Translations under genes and position numbers: made by a program
Notes under the pieces: generated by a model
What the model was told of the DNA's origin: nothing
Databases searched by the model: none
What the model saw: the letters and a program-made list of their open reading frames with translations, nothing else
NCBI GenBank assembly: GCA_005881885.1
Contig: VBDX01000128.1
Coordinates: 1-64,000, forward strand
Length of the DNA stretch: 64,000 nt
Direction: 5' to 3'
Source of the DNA: Chloroflexota bacterium
GTDB taxonomy: Bacteria > Chloroflexota > Limnocylindria > P2-11E
Part shown: in pieces, positions 8,596 to 16,352 of the stretch
How the letters are laid out: every line of letters begins with the position of its first letter
Numbering within the stretch: position 1 is the stretch's first letter

Positions 8596-9422
8596 TCCGC
8601 CACCTCGTCGAAGCGGTACTTGGCGTCGGACTCGGAGATTCGCCCGAGCCGAGGCAGATCGTGCGTGAATCCCACGATCCAGCGCTCGTCGATCGCGCGT
8701 CGGAGGATGAGCCTCTTCGCCGCGAGCGTTTCCAGCGGGAAGAGGTCGAATGCGGAAATCCACGGAAGCGGCAGATGATGGCGGTCGGGCATGAAATCGC
8801 TCGAGAAAAAGAGCGTCTCGCCTCGGTCGCTCACGCGGACAGTCTGCGTGCCCCGCGTGTGCCCCTGGACGCGATCGAGCCGGACTCCGGGAATGATCTC
8901 TACCGATTCGTCGATCAGCTCGAGCTTCCCGACAGCTTCGAGCGGCGCGTAGTCATCGGGAAGATACGAGCCGCGCGTCCGCTCGTTGGCATGCATCGCG
9001 TCTTCCCACTCGAGGCGCTGGAACACGTAGCTCGCGCGCGGGAACGTGGGCACGATCTTCTCGCCGTCGCGGTACGTGTTTCCGCCCGAGTGATCGAAGT
9101 GCAGGTGCGTGTTGACCACGAGGGTGACCTGGGCCGGCCCGACCCCTCGTGCCTTCAGCTCGTCAAGGAGGCGGGGCGTCTCGATGCCAAAGATCTCGCG
9201 CTGCTTCACGGAGAGCTTTGAGCCGGCACCAGTCTCGACCACGACGACGTGGTCCGCATCTCGAATGAGCAAGGAATTCATGTCCATGGCGACGCGATTG
9301 CGCTCGTCGGCCGGCTTGACCTTCTCCCAGAGCGGCTTGGGGATGACGCCGAACATCGAGCCTCCGTCGGGCTTGAAGACGCCATCACTGAAGATGTCGA
9401 CAGCGAAACGGCCGATCCGCAC
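8592..9422 (-). CDS. MBL-fold metallo-hydrolase
   Basis: Metallo-beta-lactamase fold enzyme of 276 residues with the zinc motif HLHFDH (His106, His108, Asp110, His111), then GHTRGT (third-site His) and FSSDFMP (bridging Asp). It resembles quorum-quenching lactonase and methyl-parathion-hydrolase-like members that act on lactones or esters. It has no signal peptide, so it is cytoplasmic. It is the first gene of a three-gene operon with an amine oxidase and a ComB-type phosphatase, joined by CTGA and GTGA overlaps. It is read divergently from the GNAT gene 11 bp away. Confidence 0.87.
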   Translation of the reverse strand: MRIGRFAVDIFSDGVFKPDGGSMFGVIPKPLWEKVKPADERNRVAMDMNSLLIRDADHVVVVETGAGSKLSVKQREIFGIETPRLLDELKARGVGPAQVTLVVNTHLHFDHSGGNTYRDGEKIVPTFPRASYVFQRLEWEDAMHANERTRGSYLPDDYAPLEAVGKLELIDESVEIIPGVRLDRVQGHTRGTQTVRVSDRGETLFFSSDFMPDRHHLPLPWISAFDLFPLETLAAKRLILRRAIDERWIVGFTHDLPRLGRISESDAKYRFDEVAD

Positions 9423-9433
9423 GAGGCGTCAGT

Positions 9434-9859
9434 ATGGCGTCGATGGAGATCCGCGAGATGCAACCGACCGACGGCGATGAAGTGCGAGCGCTGTGGCAGG
9501 CGAGCGGCGTCCGTATTCGCCCCGGCGACGATGACGTATCGCTGGCGCGGCTTCTCTCGCACAACCCAGGGCTGTGTCTGGTGGGCTGCGAAGGCGACCG
9601 CATCGTCGCGACCGCGCTCGTTGGATTCGACGGACGTCGTGGGTGGCTGTATCACGTCGCAACGCACCCCGATATGCGGCGCCGCGGGATCGCTACAAGG
9701 ATCGTGCGCGAGGTCGAGGAGCGTCTGCGCGCGCAGGGCTGCAAGAAGCTGAATCTCATCGTGTGGGACGGAGAGGAGGACGCGATGACCTTCTGGACGG
9801 CGATCGGCTACCGCAGGGAGCGCACCGTCGAGTTCGCGAAGCCGCTGGCCGACGAATGA
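9434..9859 (+). CDS. GNAT-family acetyltransferase
   Basis: N-acetyltransferase of 141 residues using acetyl-CoA. The pyrophosphate-binding loop is visible as VATHPDMRRRGIATRIV, and the C-terminal AMTFWTAIGYRRERTVEF is the usual beta-bulge/Tyr region of YpeA-like members. Acceptor unknown. It opens a tight operon, overlapping the methyltransferase as ATGA, and is divergent from the MBL gene with only 11 bp between them. Confidence 0.86.
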   Translation: MASMEIREMQPTDGDEVRALWQASGVRIRPGDDDVSLARLLSHNPGLCLVGCEGDRIVATALVGFDGRRGWLYHVATHPDMRRRGIATRIVREVEERLRAQGCKKLNLIVWDGEEDAMTFWTAIGYRRERTVEFAKPLADE

Positions 9860-10611
9860 GCCAGATCGGTCCGGTCCAGCGGCAATTCGGCCGCACGGCG
9901 GCCGCTTATGTCGACAGTGCGACGCATGCCCGGGGTGAGGATCTCGACCGCATCGTGGCGCTCGCTAGCGAGCACGGCGGCGAGCGGCTCGTCGACGTCG
10001 GTACCGGCGTGAGCCATACGCTCCGGCGGGTCGCCCCGTCGTTCGCGGCGGCGATCGGCGTCGACGCGACGTGGGAGATGCTCGAGGCCGGGCGGAGCGT
10101 CCTGGCGGGCGCGGGCGTCGCGCACGCGATCCTCGTCCAGGCGGATGCGACGGCGCTGCCGATCGCGTCGGGATCGACGGATGTGGTCACGTCGCGTCTC
10201 GCCGCGCACCACTTCGCCGATGCGGCCGCGGCATTCCGTGAGATCGGCCGGATCCTCCGCCCGGGCGGCCTCTTCGTGCTCGTCGACAACTTCGCCCCGG
10301 ATGATCGCGCCCTCGGCGCGTTCATCAACGAGCTCGAAACGCTTCGCGATCCATCGCACGTTCGCAACCACACCGTCACGGCGTGGCGCGAGCTCATCGA
10401 GCGCGCGGGTCTCGAAACGACCGTGGACTCGGACATCGCGGTGACGAAGCTCACCACCGAGGACTGGCTCGAGCGCTCGCAGACACCGCCAGACCGCGCC
10501 GGGGAAGTGCGACGCAGGCTGCGGACGGCATCGCCGGCGGCGGTCGAGGCATTCCAGATCAGCTCGTCGACCTTCGCGGTTCGCAAGCTGATCCTTGTCG
10601 GTCGGAAGTGA
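9856..10611 (+). CDS. Class I SAM-dependent methyltransferase
   Basis: Methyltransferase_11-type enzyme of 251 residues. Motif I is LVDVGTGVSHTL, motif II is IGVDATWEML, motif III is VQADATALPIA and the post-motif is EIGRILRPGGLFVLVD. It resembles small-molecule or ubiquinone/menaquinone-type C-methyltransferases, but its substrate is not evident. ATG at 9856 overlaps the GNAT stop (ATGA), and its own stop overlaps the next gene (GTGA), so all three should be co-translated. Confidence 0.87.
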   Translation: MSQIGPVQRQFGRTAAAYVDSATHARGEDLDRIVALASEHGGERLVDVGTGVSHTLRRVAPSFAAAIGVDATWEMLEAGRSVLAGAGVAHAILVQADATALPIASGSTDVVTSRLAAHHFADAAAAFREIGRILRPGGLFVLVDNFAPDDRALGAFINELETLRDPSHVRNHTVTAWRELIERAGLETTVDSDIAVTKLTTEDWLERSQTPPDRAGEVRRRLRTASPAAVEAFQISSSTFAVRKLILVGRK

Positions 10612-11357
10612 GCCTCGACGAGCTTCCGACGGTCCGCGGCGTACCGAGCGTGACGGCAAAGCAGATGGCGGAGGTCGATCGCGTCACGATCGAAGAGATA
10701 GCGATCAGCGTCGATGCGCTCATGGAGAACGCGGCGCATCAGATCGCGAGGGCCGCGCGAGCGCTCGTCGGCCGAGTTGACGGAAAGCGGATCGTCGGAC
10801 TCGTCGGACGAGGGAACAACGGGGGCGACGCCGCGGGTGCGCTTCGCCACCTCGCCGGCTGGGGTGCCGAGGTCCGGGCGGAGGTCGCCGCGTTCCCGGA
10901 CGATGTCCGAGAAACGACGGCGCGGCAGTTGATCTCCCTCCTGCAGATCGGACCGTCGGTGGTCCGCTACGCGAATCCGGAGGCGCCGCGCGGTCCGTTG
11001 CCCAACGCTGACCTCGTGATCGACGGGCTGTTCGGTTACAGCGTCCGCGGCGCGCCGCGCGACCCGATCGCCGACCTCATCCGCGCCGCGAACTCGTCAG
11101 CAACTCCGATCCTCGCGGTCGACATCCCCTCGGGCCTTGACCCCGATACCGGGACCGGGACCGATGTCGCGATCCACGCCAAGGCGACGGTCACGCTGGC
11201 GCTTCCAAAGACCGGCCTCCTCGCGACCGGCGCGCGCGGCGCGGTGGGCGAACTGTTACTCGCCGACATCGGCATCCCGCATCTCGCGTTCGCCCGCGTG
11301 GGCATCGACACGCGGCGGCTCTTTGTCGACGGCGACCTCGTCCGGATCCGTCACTGA
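10608..11357 (+). CDS. nnrE: NAD(P)H-hydrate epimerase (YjeF N-terminal domain)
   Basis: Repairs damaged nicotinamide cofactors by epimerising R-NAD(P)HX to the S form. The diagnostic segment GRGNNGGDAAGALRHLAGWG (YjeF_N) is clear, followed by VIDGLFGYSVRG and VDIPSGLDPDTG. At 249 residues it holds only the epimerase half; the C-terminal ADP-dependent dehydratase (NnrD) usually fused in bacteria is absent and is not in this window. GTG at 10608 overlaps the methyltransferase stop as GTGA; the next methionine codons lie inside conserved helices. Confidence 0.88.
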   Translation: MSLDELPTVRGVPSVTAKQMAEVDRVTIEEIAISVDALMENAAHQIARAARALVGRVDGKRIVGLVGRGNNGGDAAGALRHLAGWGAEVRAEVAAFPDDVRETTARQLISLLQIGPSVVRYANPEAPRGPLPNADLVIDGLFGYSVRGAPRDPIADLIRAANSSATPILAVDIPSGLDPDTGTGTDVAIHAKATVTLALPKTGLLATGARGAVGELLLADIGIPHLAFARVGIDTRRLFVDGDLVRIRH

Positions 11358-11388
11358 ATAGCCACCTCGAACGGCAGCCGGTGGCACG

Positions 11389-12201
11389 ATGGCTGCGGTC
11401 GCTCGCGCCGTGCGGCGGGCCGTGTGGCTTGCTCTTGTGGCGCTCGTTTTCGCGTTCCCAGCGCCTCCCACCCCGAGGGTGGCGCGTCCCATCGTCGTCG
11501 TCGCGGCCAACCAGTCCTTCAACTGGTCGGGCTACGTGCAGGGCCGCCTCGAGAAGAACGCGACCTTCCACTCCATCGCGGCGACCTGGAGGGTGCCGGT
11601 CGCCCGGCCGCACCGCGCGGGGGAGGCCGAGTACTCGTCGAGCTGGATCGGCATCGGCGGTGGCTGCCTCGACACCTCGTGCAAGCTGACCGACGTCACG
11701 CTGATACAGGCCGGCATCGGTCACGATGTCGATGCGTCGGGAAAAGCGGATTACTACGCCTGGTGGGAGGCGATCCCGGCGCCGCTCGTGCGCACGGATC
11801 TGAAGGTGCGCGCGGGAGACCGCGTTCTCGTCGAGATCGAAGAGGGCACGCCCGGGCTATGGACGATCCGCATTCGTAATCGTTCGACTGGCGAGACGTT
11901 CAGCCTCACGCTTCCCTACGCCTCCACGTACGGATCGGCCGAGTGGGTGATCGAGACACCGGTCGTGATCTCGGAGACCACCGGCGCGGTGACTGTCGGC
12001 CCCATGCCGGACCTGTCCGTGGTCCACTTCAATCACGCGACCGCCAACGGCAAACCGGCGGGCTTCGTGCCGGCGGAGCGCATGGAGCTGGTCGACTTTG
12101 ACCTCACGCTCATCGCGACCCCGTCGCTGCCGGATCGCCAGGCCGATGGGTTCAACGACTGCACCTATCGGGTGATCTGTCCCGCTCCGAGAAGGAGTTG
12201 A
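11389..12201 (+). CDS. Secreted G1 (eqolisin) family glutamic peptidase
   Basis: Predicted acid-active endopeptidase exported by Sec. A basic n-region and hydrophobic core (residues 1-24) form a signal peptide, and the mature region starts near NQSFNWSGYV at 41. The beta-sandwich signature WIGIGGG and the catalytic dyad are visible: Gln107 in TLIQAGIGH and Glu185 in YGSAEWVIET, the positions of Gln53 and Glu136 in scytalidoglutamic peptidase. At 270 residues the size is right. There is no long propeptide. It follows the cofactor-repair gene by 31 bp and may have its own promoter. Family G1 is best known from fungi; bacterial members exist but are few. Confidence 0.85.
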   Translation: MAAVARAVRRAVWLALVALVFAFPAPPTPRVARPIVVVAANQSFNWSGYVQGRLEKNATFHSIAATWRVPVARPHRAGEAEYSSSWIGIGGGCLDTSCKLTDVTLIQAGIGHDVDASGKADYYAWWEAIPAPLVRTDLKVRAGDRVLVEIEEGTPGLWTIRIRNRSTGETFSLTLPYASTYGSAEWVIETPVVISETTGAVTVGPMPDLSVVHFNHATANGKPAGFVPAERMELVDFDLTLIATPSLPDRQADGFNDCTYRVICPAPRRS

Positions 12202-12264
12202 GTGAGCGGCGGCTGGAGACCGGGACCGGCCACCAGCCGCCCGCCGGCGTGAACTTCACGATCA

Positions 12265-12465
12265 TCAACGCATCACGACCGGCTGCCGATCGCCTTCATC
12301 GGCATCGCGCAGTATCTCCGCGCAGCGCTCGGCCAGCTCGCGGGCCATCGCCGAGTCGCAGCCCGACCGCGACGCCAGCAGCAGCGCGTTGAGGGCGTGC
12401 CGGTATAGCGATCGTTGTTGCGCGTGGTCGTAGCAAGCGCTCTCGCAGCATCTCCGACCGTCCAT
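12265..12465 (-). CDS. Small Cys-containing protein, unknown function
   Basis: Open frame of 66 codons with a strong ribosome-binding site: AAGGGAGGAGACCG directly before ATG at 12465. The product starts MDGRRCCESAC, with three Cys close together, then a mostly helical Ala/Leu/Arg stretch ending in an acidic DADEGD. No family recognised. It is the only gene on this strand between the G1 peptidase and proC and lies 38 bp after a strong hairpin with a T tract, so its transcription could be controlled by that terminator. The Cys cluster suggests metal or redox sensing, but this is a guess. Confidence 0.55.
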   Translation of the reverse strand: MDGRRCCESACYDHAQQRSLYRHALNALLLASRSGCDSAMARELAERCAEILRDADEGDRQPVVMR

Positions 12466-12502
12466 CGGTCTCCTCCCTTCGCCGCGATTCGCTCGGGACA
12501 AC

Positions 12503-12531
12503 AAAAACGCCACGGGGAGGAGCCCGTGGCA
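12503..12531 (-). terminator. Intrinsic terminator or attenuator
   Basis: On the minus strand an 8-bp perfect stem GCCACGGG/CCCGTGGC with a 6-base CTCCTC loop is followed by CGTTTTTGTTG. The T tract is present on this strand only, so it stops minus-strand transcription. It lies between an 18-codon frame and the 66-codon gene, the layout of a transcription attenuator. The loop CTCCTC is complementary to Shine-Dalgarno sequences. Confidence 0.7.
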
Positions 12532-12561
12532 TCACAACGCCGTACGAACTTCGCTACAGCG

Positions 12562-12618
12562 TTACCCGGGACCAGCCTCCCGCGATGACGTGAGTGCGAC
12601 GAACACGATGTACGCCAT
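12562..12618 (-). CDS. Possible 18-residue leader peptide
   Basis: Short frame MAYIVFVALTSSREAGPG starting at ATG 12618 with GGAGGT four bases upstream, ending 31 bases before the terminator stem. It is too short for a domain. Its position upstream of a terminator hairpin and a Cys-rich small gene suggests a leader peptide whose translation affects termination. It could also be a chance frame with a good ribosome-binding site. Confidence 0.4.
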   Translation of the reverse strand: MAYIVFVALTSSREAGPG

Positions 12619-12731
12619 CGCTACCTCCATTTCTTCGCGCGCCGCGACGCGCGAAGAGCATGTGTACTCCCAATGCACCGCCAACGCAAGGGAGATCTCC
12701 ACATTTCGTGCGGTCCGCATACTTCGCTTCC

Positions 12732-13577
12732 ATGTCGCTCACCGGAAAGCGACTCGCGTTCATCGGGGGCGGGACGATGGCCGAGGCGATGATCCGAGGT
12801 CTCCTCGACCGCCACCTGGTGCCGCCGTCGCACGTGTTCGTGACCGGGCCGCGCCGCGAGCGGCGAGCCGAGCTGACCAAGACCTACAACGTGAAGGCCC
12901 TCGCCTCGAACGCGGAGGCGGCGAAGGATGCGCATGTCGTCGTTCTTTCCGTGAAGCCCCAGGTGCTCGCGACGGTCATGCGCGAGCTTCGCGGCAAGCT
13001 CGATGAGAAGCAGCTCGTCATCTCGATAGTCGCCGGCGCGACGCTGCGTTCGCTCCGCGATGGACTGGACCATGCCGTGATCGTCAGGGCGATGCCGAAC
13101 ACGCCCGCACAGGTGGGCATGGGCGTGACCGCGTGGTCCGCGACCACCGCAGTCGAACCGGACCAGCGCGACCTCGCGAAGGCGATCCTCGGCGCGCTCG
13201 GCGAGGAGCTCATGGTCGAGGACGAGAGCCTCGTCGACATGGCCACCGCGCTCTCCGGCACCGGCCCGACGTACGTGTTCCTGCTGATGGAAGCGCTCGT
13301 CGACGCCGGCGTACACCTCGGCTTCTCGCGCCGCGTCGCCGAAGAGCTGGTGCTGCGGACGGTCGAAGGCTCCGCTCTCTTCGCGCGAAAGAGCGGCCGG
13401 CATCTGGCCGAACTGCGGAACATGGTCACCTCGCCGGGCGGCACGAGCGCTGCGGCGATCTACCAGCTCGAGAAGGGCGCACTCCGCACCGTGCTGTCGA
13501 AGGCGGTCTACGCCGCGTACCAGCGAACGCGTGAGCTCGGCGCGGAAGCCGAGGGGCGGGGCGAGGAGCGGTCATGA
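12732..13577 (+). CDS. proC: Pyrroline-5-carboxylate reductase
   Basis: Last step of proline synthesis: NADPH-dependent reduction of 1-pyrroline-5-carboxylate. The N-terminal Rossmann motif is FIGGGTMAEAMI and the mid-region VVLSVKPQ is the nucleotide-binding continuation. The C-terminal family signature runs through MATALSGTGPTYVFLLMEAL and MVTSPGGTSAAAI. At 281 residues it is family length. ATG at 12732 is chosen because the conserved N-terminus begins there; an upstream in-frame GTG would add an unconserved Arg-rich tail. The next gene overlaps as ATGA. Confidence 0.95.
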   Translation: MSLTGKRLAFIGGGTMAEAMIRGLLDRHLVPPSHVFVTGPRRERRAELTKTYNVKALASNAEAAKDAHVVVLSVKPQVLATVMRELRGKLDEKQLVISIVAGATLRSLRDGLDHAVIVRAMPNTPAQVGMGVTAWSATTAVEPDQRDLAKAILGALGEELMVEDESLVDMATALSGTGPTYVFLLMEALVDAGVHLGFSRRVAEELVLRTVEGSALFARKSGRHLAELRNMVTSPGGTSAAAIYQLEKGALRTVLSKAVYAAYQRTRELGAEAEGRGEERS

Positions 13578-13921
13578 GCAACGCGATCACCGCCGCCGTC
13601 CTGGTCGCGGCGATCGCCATGGGTCTGTGGCTCGTCGGCGTCGAGGCGAACCCGCGTTTCGACGACATGGGCATCCTCGCCGGCATCATCGTCCTGACTT
13701 CGGGAGCGCTGTCGGCGATCCGGCCGCGCGCGGCATTGATCATCGGCGCACTCGTCGGGCTGCCCATCCCGATCGTGGAAGCGATCCGCTTCGAGAATTA
13801 CGCCGCGCTCGCCGCTCTCATGTTCGCGCTGGCCGGCGCGTTCGCGGGCGCGTACGTCGGGATCGTCGTGCGGCGGAGCATTCAGGTGGACGAGCGCATC
13901 GCGCGGGGGCCCGGCGGCTGA
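13574..13921 (+). CDS. Small integral membrane protein
   Basis: Protein of 115 residues with about four hydrophobic segments (residues 3-22, 32-48, 52-68 and 77-100) and a short basic/acidic tail ending VDERIARGPGG. I recognise no family. The four-base ATGA overlap with proC implies co-translation, but a link to proline metabolism is not shown. It converges with the next minus-strand gene 9 bp away. Confidence 0.65.
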   Translation: MSNAITAAVLVAAIAMGLWLVGVEANPRFDDMGILAGIIVLTSGALSAIRPRAALIIGALVGLPIPIVEAIRFENYAALAALMFALAGAFAGAYVGIVVRRSIQVDERIARGPGG

Positions 13922-13930
13922 GCGACTGAC

Positions 13931-14380
13931 TCAGCCCTGGAGCTGGTGGACCTCGAAGACCTCGCCGCCGCGCTGGATGTTGGCGTGCGCATCGACCGTC
14001 TTGAGCCAGTCATTCGCGGCGCCGCTCAAGGCCTCGAACGTCTTCGGCTCTTTGCTGCGCGGCCAAAGGAGCACGGTCCGCTCATGGGGCGCACCCTCGG
14101 AGAGGAAGCGTTCGAGGTCCTTCCGTGACGCGAGGACGACCCCCGCGCCGGTAGATGCCCCACCCGGCGCGAGTCGGACGACCCGCGGAGACCAGCCGGT
14201 GAGCCATGTCGGAGTGGCTCCGTCGTAGCCGACGACCGCGATGAGCGGCTTCGGCCCGAAATCCCAGAGCCACCCGGCCGTCTCGGCGAGGACCTCCGGA
14301 TCCGCGAGCGGACGCCAGGAGGCGTCAGCGGGAGGGAGCTCCAGCACGAACCGGTCGTATGCGACCTGGCTCACCTGCAT
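13931..14380 (-). CDS. Uncharacterised soluble protein
   Basis: Frame of 149 codons starting MQVSQVAYDRFVLELPP at ATG 14380. The composition is that of a folded cytoplasmic protein with many Trp (TAGWLWDFGPKP, PTWLTGWSPRV, ANDWLKTVDAH). No family recognised and no signal peptide. The 89-bp gap from the upstream permease gene contains the inverted repeat GTAC-AAAA-GTAC (14449-14460), so it may be separately transcribed. Confidence 0.6.
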   Translation of the reverse strand: MQVSQVAYDRFVLELPPADASWRPLADPEVLAETAGWLWDFGPKPLIAVVGYDGATPTWLTGWSPRVVRLAPGGASTGAGVVLASRKDLERFLSEGAPHERTVLLWPRSKEPKTFEALSGAANDWLKTVDAHANIQRGGEVFEVHQLQG

Positions 14381-14469
14381 ATTCAACGTATGGGTTAGCA
14401 GGGAAGCGGGCCGCGGGACAAGTCCCCGGACTAGAGGAGAGCGTCCCAGTACAAAAGTACCGGCGGATC

Positions 14470-15360
14470 TCACGCCGAGCGGCGGAGGCGTGGATCGAGC
14501 GCATCGCGGAGCGCATCGCCGAGGAAGTTGAAGGCGAAGACCGCGGTGAAAATGGCGACGCCGGGGCCGACGCTCATCCACCACTTGAGATTGGGCAGAT
14601 ACCGCTGGGAGTAGTTCACGTCCTGGCCCCAGGAAGGGTACGGCGGCTGCGGACCGAGGCCGAGGAAGGAGAGCGCGGCTTCGGCCAGGATCGCGAAGGC
14701 CGTGGACAGTGTCGCCTGCACGATGAGCGCATTGACCACGTTCGGGAAGATGTGGCGGAGGACGATGCGGATTGTCGGGGCTCCGATCGTGCGGGCGGCG
14801 ACGATGAATTCGCGCGCGCGTACTGCGAGGACTTGTCCGCGAGTGAGCCTTGCATAGGCGGGCACCGCGACGATCCCGATGGCGATCATCGCGTTCTGTA
14901 TCTGGGGACCGAGTGCGGCCGTGATTGCGATCGCGAGCACCAGCGCGGGGAAAGCGAGGAGCGCGTCCACGGCGCGCATGGCGATGAGATCGAACGTCCC
15001 GCCCAGATAGCCCGCCGCAAGTCCGAGGCTCACGCCGACCAGGAAGCCGATGCTCACCGAGATCAGGCCGACGGAGAGCGAGACGCGGCTGCCCCACATA
15101 ACGCGCGAGAGGACATCGCGCCCGAGATCGTCGGTCCCGAGGAGGTGGGCGCCGCCCGGAGGCAGCAGCGAGTCCGTCACGTTCACCTTGATCGGGTCGT
15201 ACGGGGAGATGAACGGGGCGAAGGCGGCGATGAACAGCCATGCCAGCACGAGGGCGCCGCCGATGATCATCCGCGGGTTGCGTCGCGCGAAGTACGCGAC
15301 CCCGCCCGCGCGCTCGGCGTTCGGGACGCGAAGGACAACGGGGACGGTGGCGCCGCTCAA
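14470..15360 (-). CDS. ABC transporter permease, DppC/OppC type
   Basis: Second membrane subunit of a peptide/nickel importer. An N-terminal anchor helix and the family segment FISPYDP precede LGTDDLGRDVLSRVMWGSRVSL; five further helices carry the EAA loop near RTIGAPTIRIVLRHIFPNV that contacts the ATPase. The C-terminus ends DALRDALDPRLRRSA, as in DppC. TTG at 15360 overlaps the DppB stop as TTGA, matching many gene pairs here; a GTG at 15399 would give 13 extra residues and a 43-bp overlap. No ATPase subunit is encoded beside it. Confidence 0.88.
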   Translation of the reverse strand: MSGATVPVVLRVPNAERAGGVAYFARRNPRMIIGGALVLAWLFIAAFAPFISPYDPIKVNVTDSLLPPGGAHLLGTDDLGRDVLSRVMWGSRVSLSVGLISVSIGFLVGVSLGLAAGYLGGTFDLIAMRAVDALLAFPALVLAIAITAALGPQIQNAMIAIGIVAVPAYARLTRGQVLAVRAREFIVAARTIGAPTIRIVLRHIFPNVVNALIVQATLSTAFAILAEAALSFLGLGPQPPYPSWGQDVNYSQRYLPNLKWWMSVGPGVAIFTAVFAFNFLGDALRDALDPRLRRSA

Positions 15361-16319
15361 GAGCTCGCCGTCAGGTACGAGATCCGCGGATCGAGCCACG
15401 CGTAGAGGACGTCCACGACCAGAGTGGTGAACATGAAGGAGAACGCCGACACCAGGACGACTCCCTGGACGACTGGGTAGTCGCCAGACGGGATGGCCTG
15501 CACCGCGAGGCGACCGATGCCCGGCCAGAAGAAGATCTGCTCGGTGATGAACGCGCCCTCGATGATCGCCCCGATCTGGATCCCGATGAGCGTGACCACC
15601 GGAATGAGCGCGTTCTTGAGCGCGTGACGCGCAATAACGGTGCGCTCGTGCAGACCCTTCGCCCGCGCGGTCCGCATGTACTCGTGGCCGAACACGTCGA
15701 GCAGGCTCGAGCGCACCTGCCGCAGGTTGACCGCGAGGCTCCCCGCGGCGAGCGTGACGGCGGGAAGGACAAGCCGCCGCAGGTTGTCGCCCACGTCCTG
15801 GCTCAGCGGAATGAACCCGCCGGGCGGAAAGATACGTCCCGGAACGACGTAGGCGAAGAGCAGGATCAGGAGGATGCCCAGGAAGAAGCTCGGGAATGAG
15901 ACGCCCGCGAGCGTCGCGCTCGTCGCGACGAGATCGACGACGGAGTTGCGTTTGATCGCCGAGAGGATGCCGACGAGCAGCGCGATCGTCACTGAGAAGA
16001 CGAGGGCGGCGAGACCGAGCTCGAGCGTCGCCGGAAGTCGTTCCCAGATGGCCTCGAGTACGCGCTGGTGCGTTTGGAATGAGCGGCCGAGGTCGCCCTG
16101 GACGAGCCGGGTGATCCAGGCGACGTACTGCAGCGGCAGCGGCCGATCGAGTCCTAGCTCTTGGCGGATGGCGGCGATCGTCGCCGGATCGCGCTCCTCC
16201 CCCGCGAAGACGAGCGCGGGATCCGCCGGAGACAGCCGGACGAGGACGAAGACGCCGATGGTGACGAGGAACGCGACGGGGATCATGAGCAGGAGGCGAC
16301 GGAGGATGTACCTCGTCAC
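15357..16319 (-). CDS. ABC transporter permease, DppB/OppB type
   Basis: First membrane subunit, 320 residues. It starts MTRYILRRLLLMIPVAFLVT with the typical first helix, then LSPADPALVFAGEERDPATIAAIRQELGLDRPLPLQYVAWI, the periplasmic region shared by DppB/OppB/NikB. The EAA loop is seen at YMRTARAKGLHERTVIARHALKNALIP. A GTG start at 16319 follows the ribosome-binding site GGAGGCGACGGA. It lies 33 bp after the binding-protein gene. Confidence 0.92.
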   Translation of the reverse strand: MTRYILRRLLLMIPVAFLVTIGVFVLVRLSPADPALVFAGEERDPATIAAIRQELGLDRPLPLQYVAWITRLVQGDLGRSFQTHQRVLEAIWERLPATLELGLAALVFSVTIALLVGILSAIKRNSVVDLVATSATLAGVSFPSFFLGILLILLFAYVVPGRIFPPGGFIPLSQDVGDNLRRLVLPAVTLAAGSLAVNLRQVRSSLLDVFGHEYMRTARAKGLHERTVIARHALKNALIPVVTLIGIQIGAIIEGAFITEQIFFWPGIGRLAVQAIPSGDYPVVQGVVLVSAFSFMFTTLVVDVLYAWLDPRISYLTASS

Positions 16320-16352
16320 TCCGTCGCCTCCGCTCTCATCGTCGGTCGATTG

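Noticed and set aside
12594..12731. Longer N-terminus for ProC from GTG 12594
   Set aside because: The additional 46 residues are Arg/Pro-rich and unlike ProC; the Rossmann fold begins right after ATG 12732.
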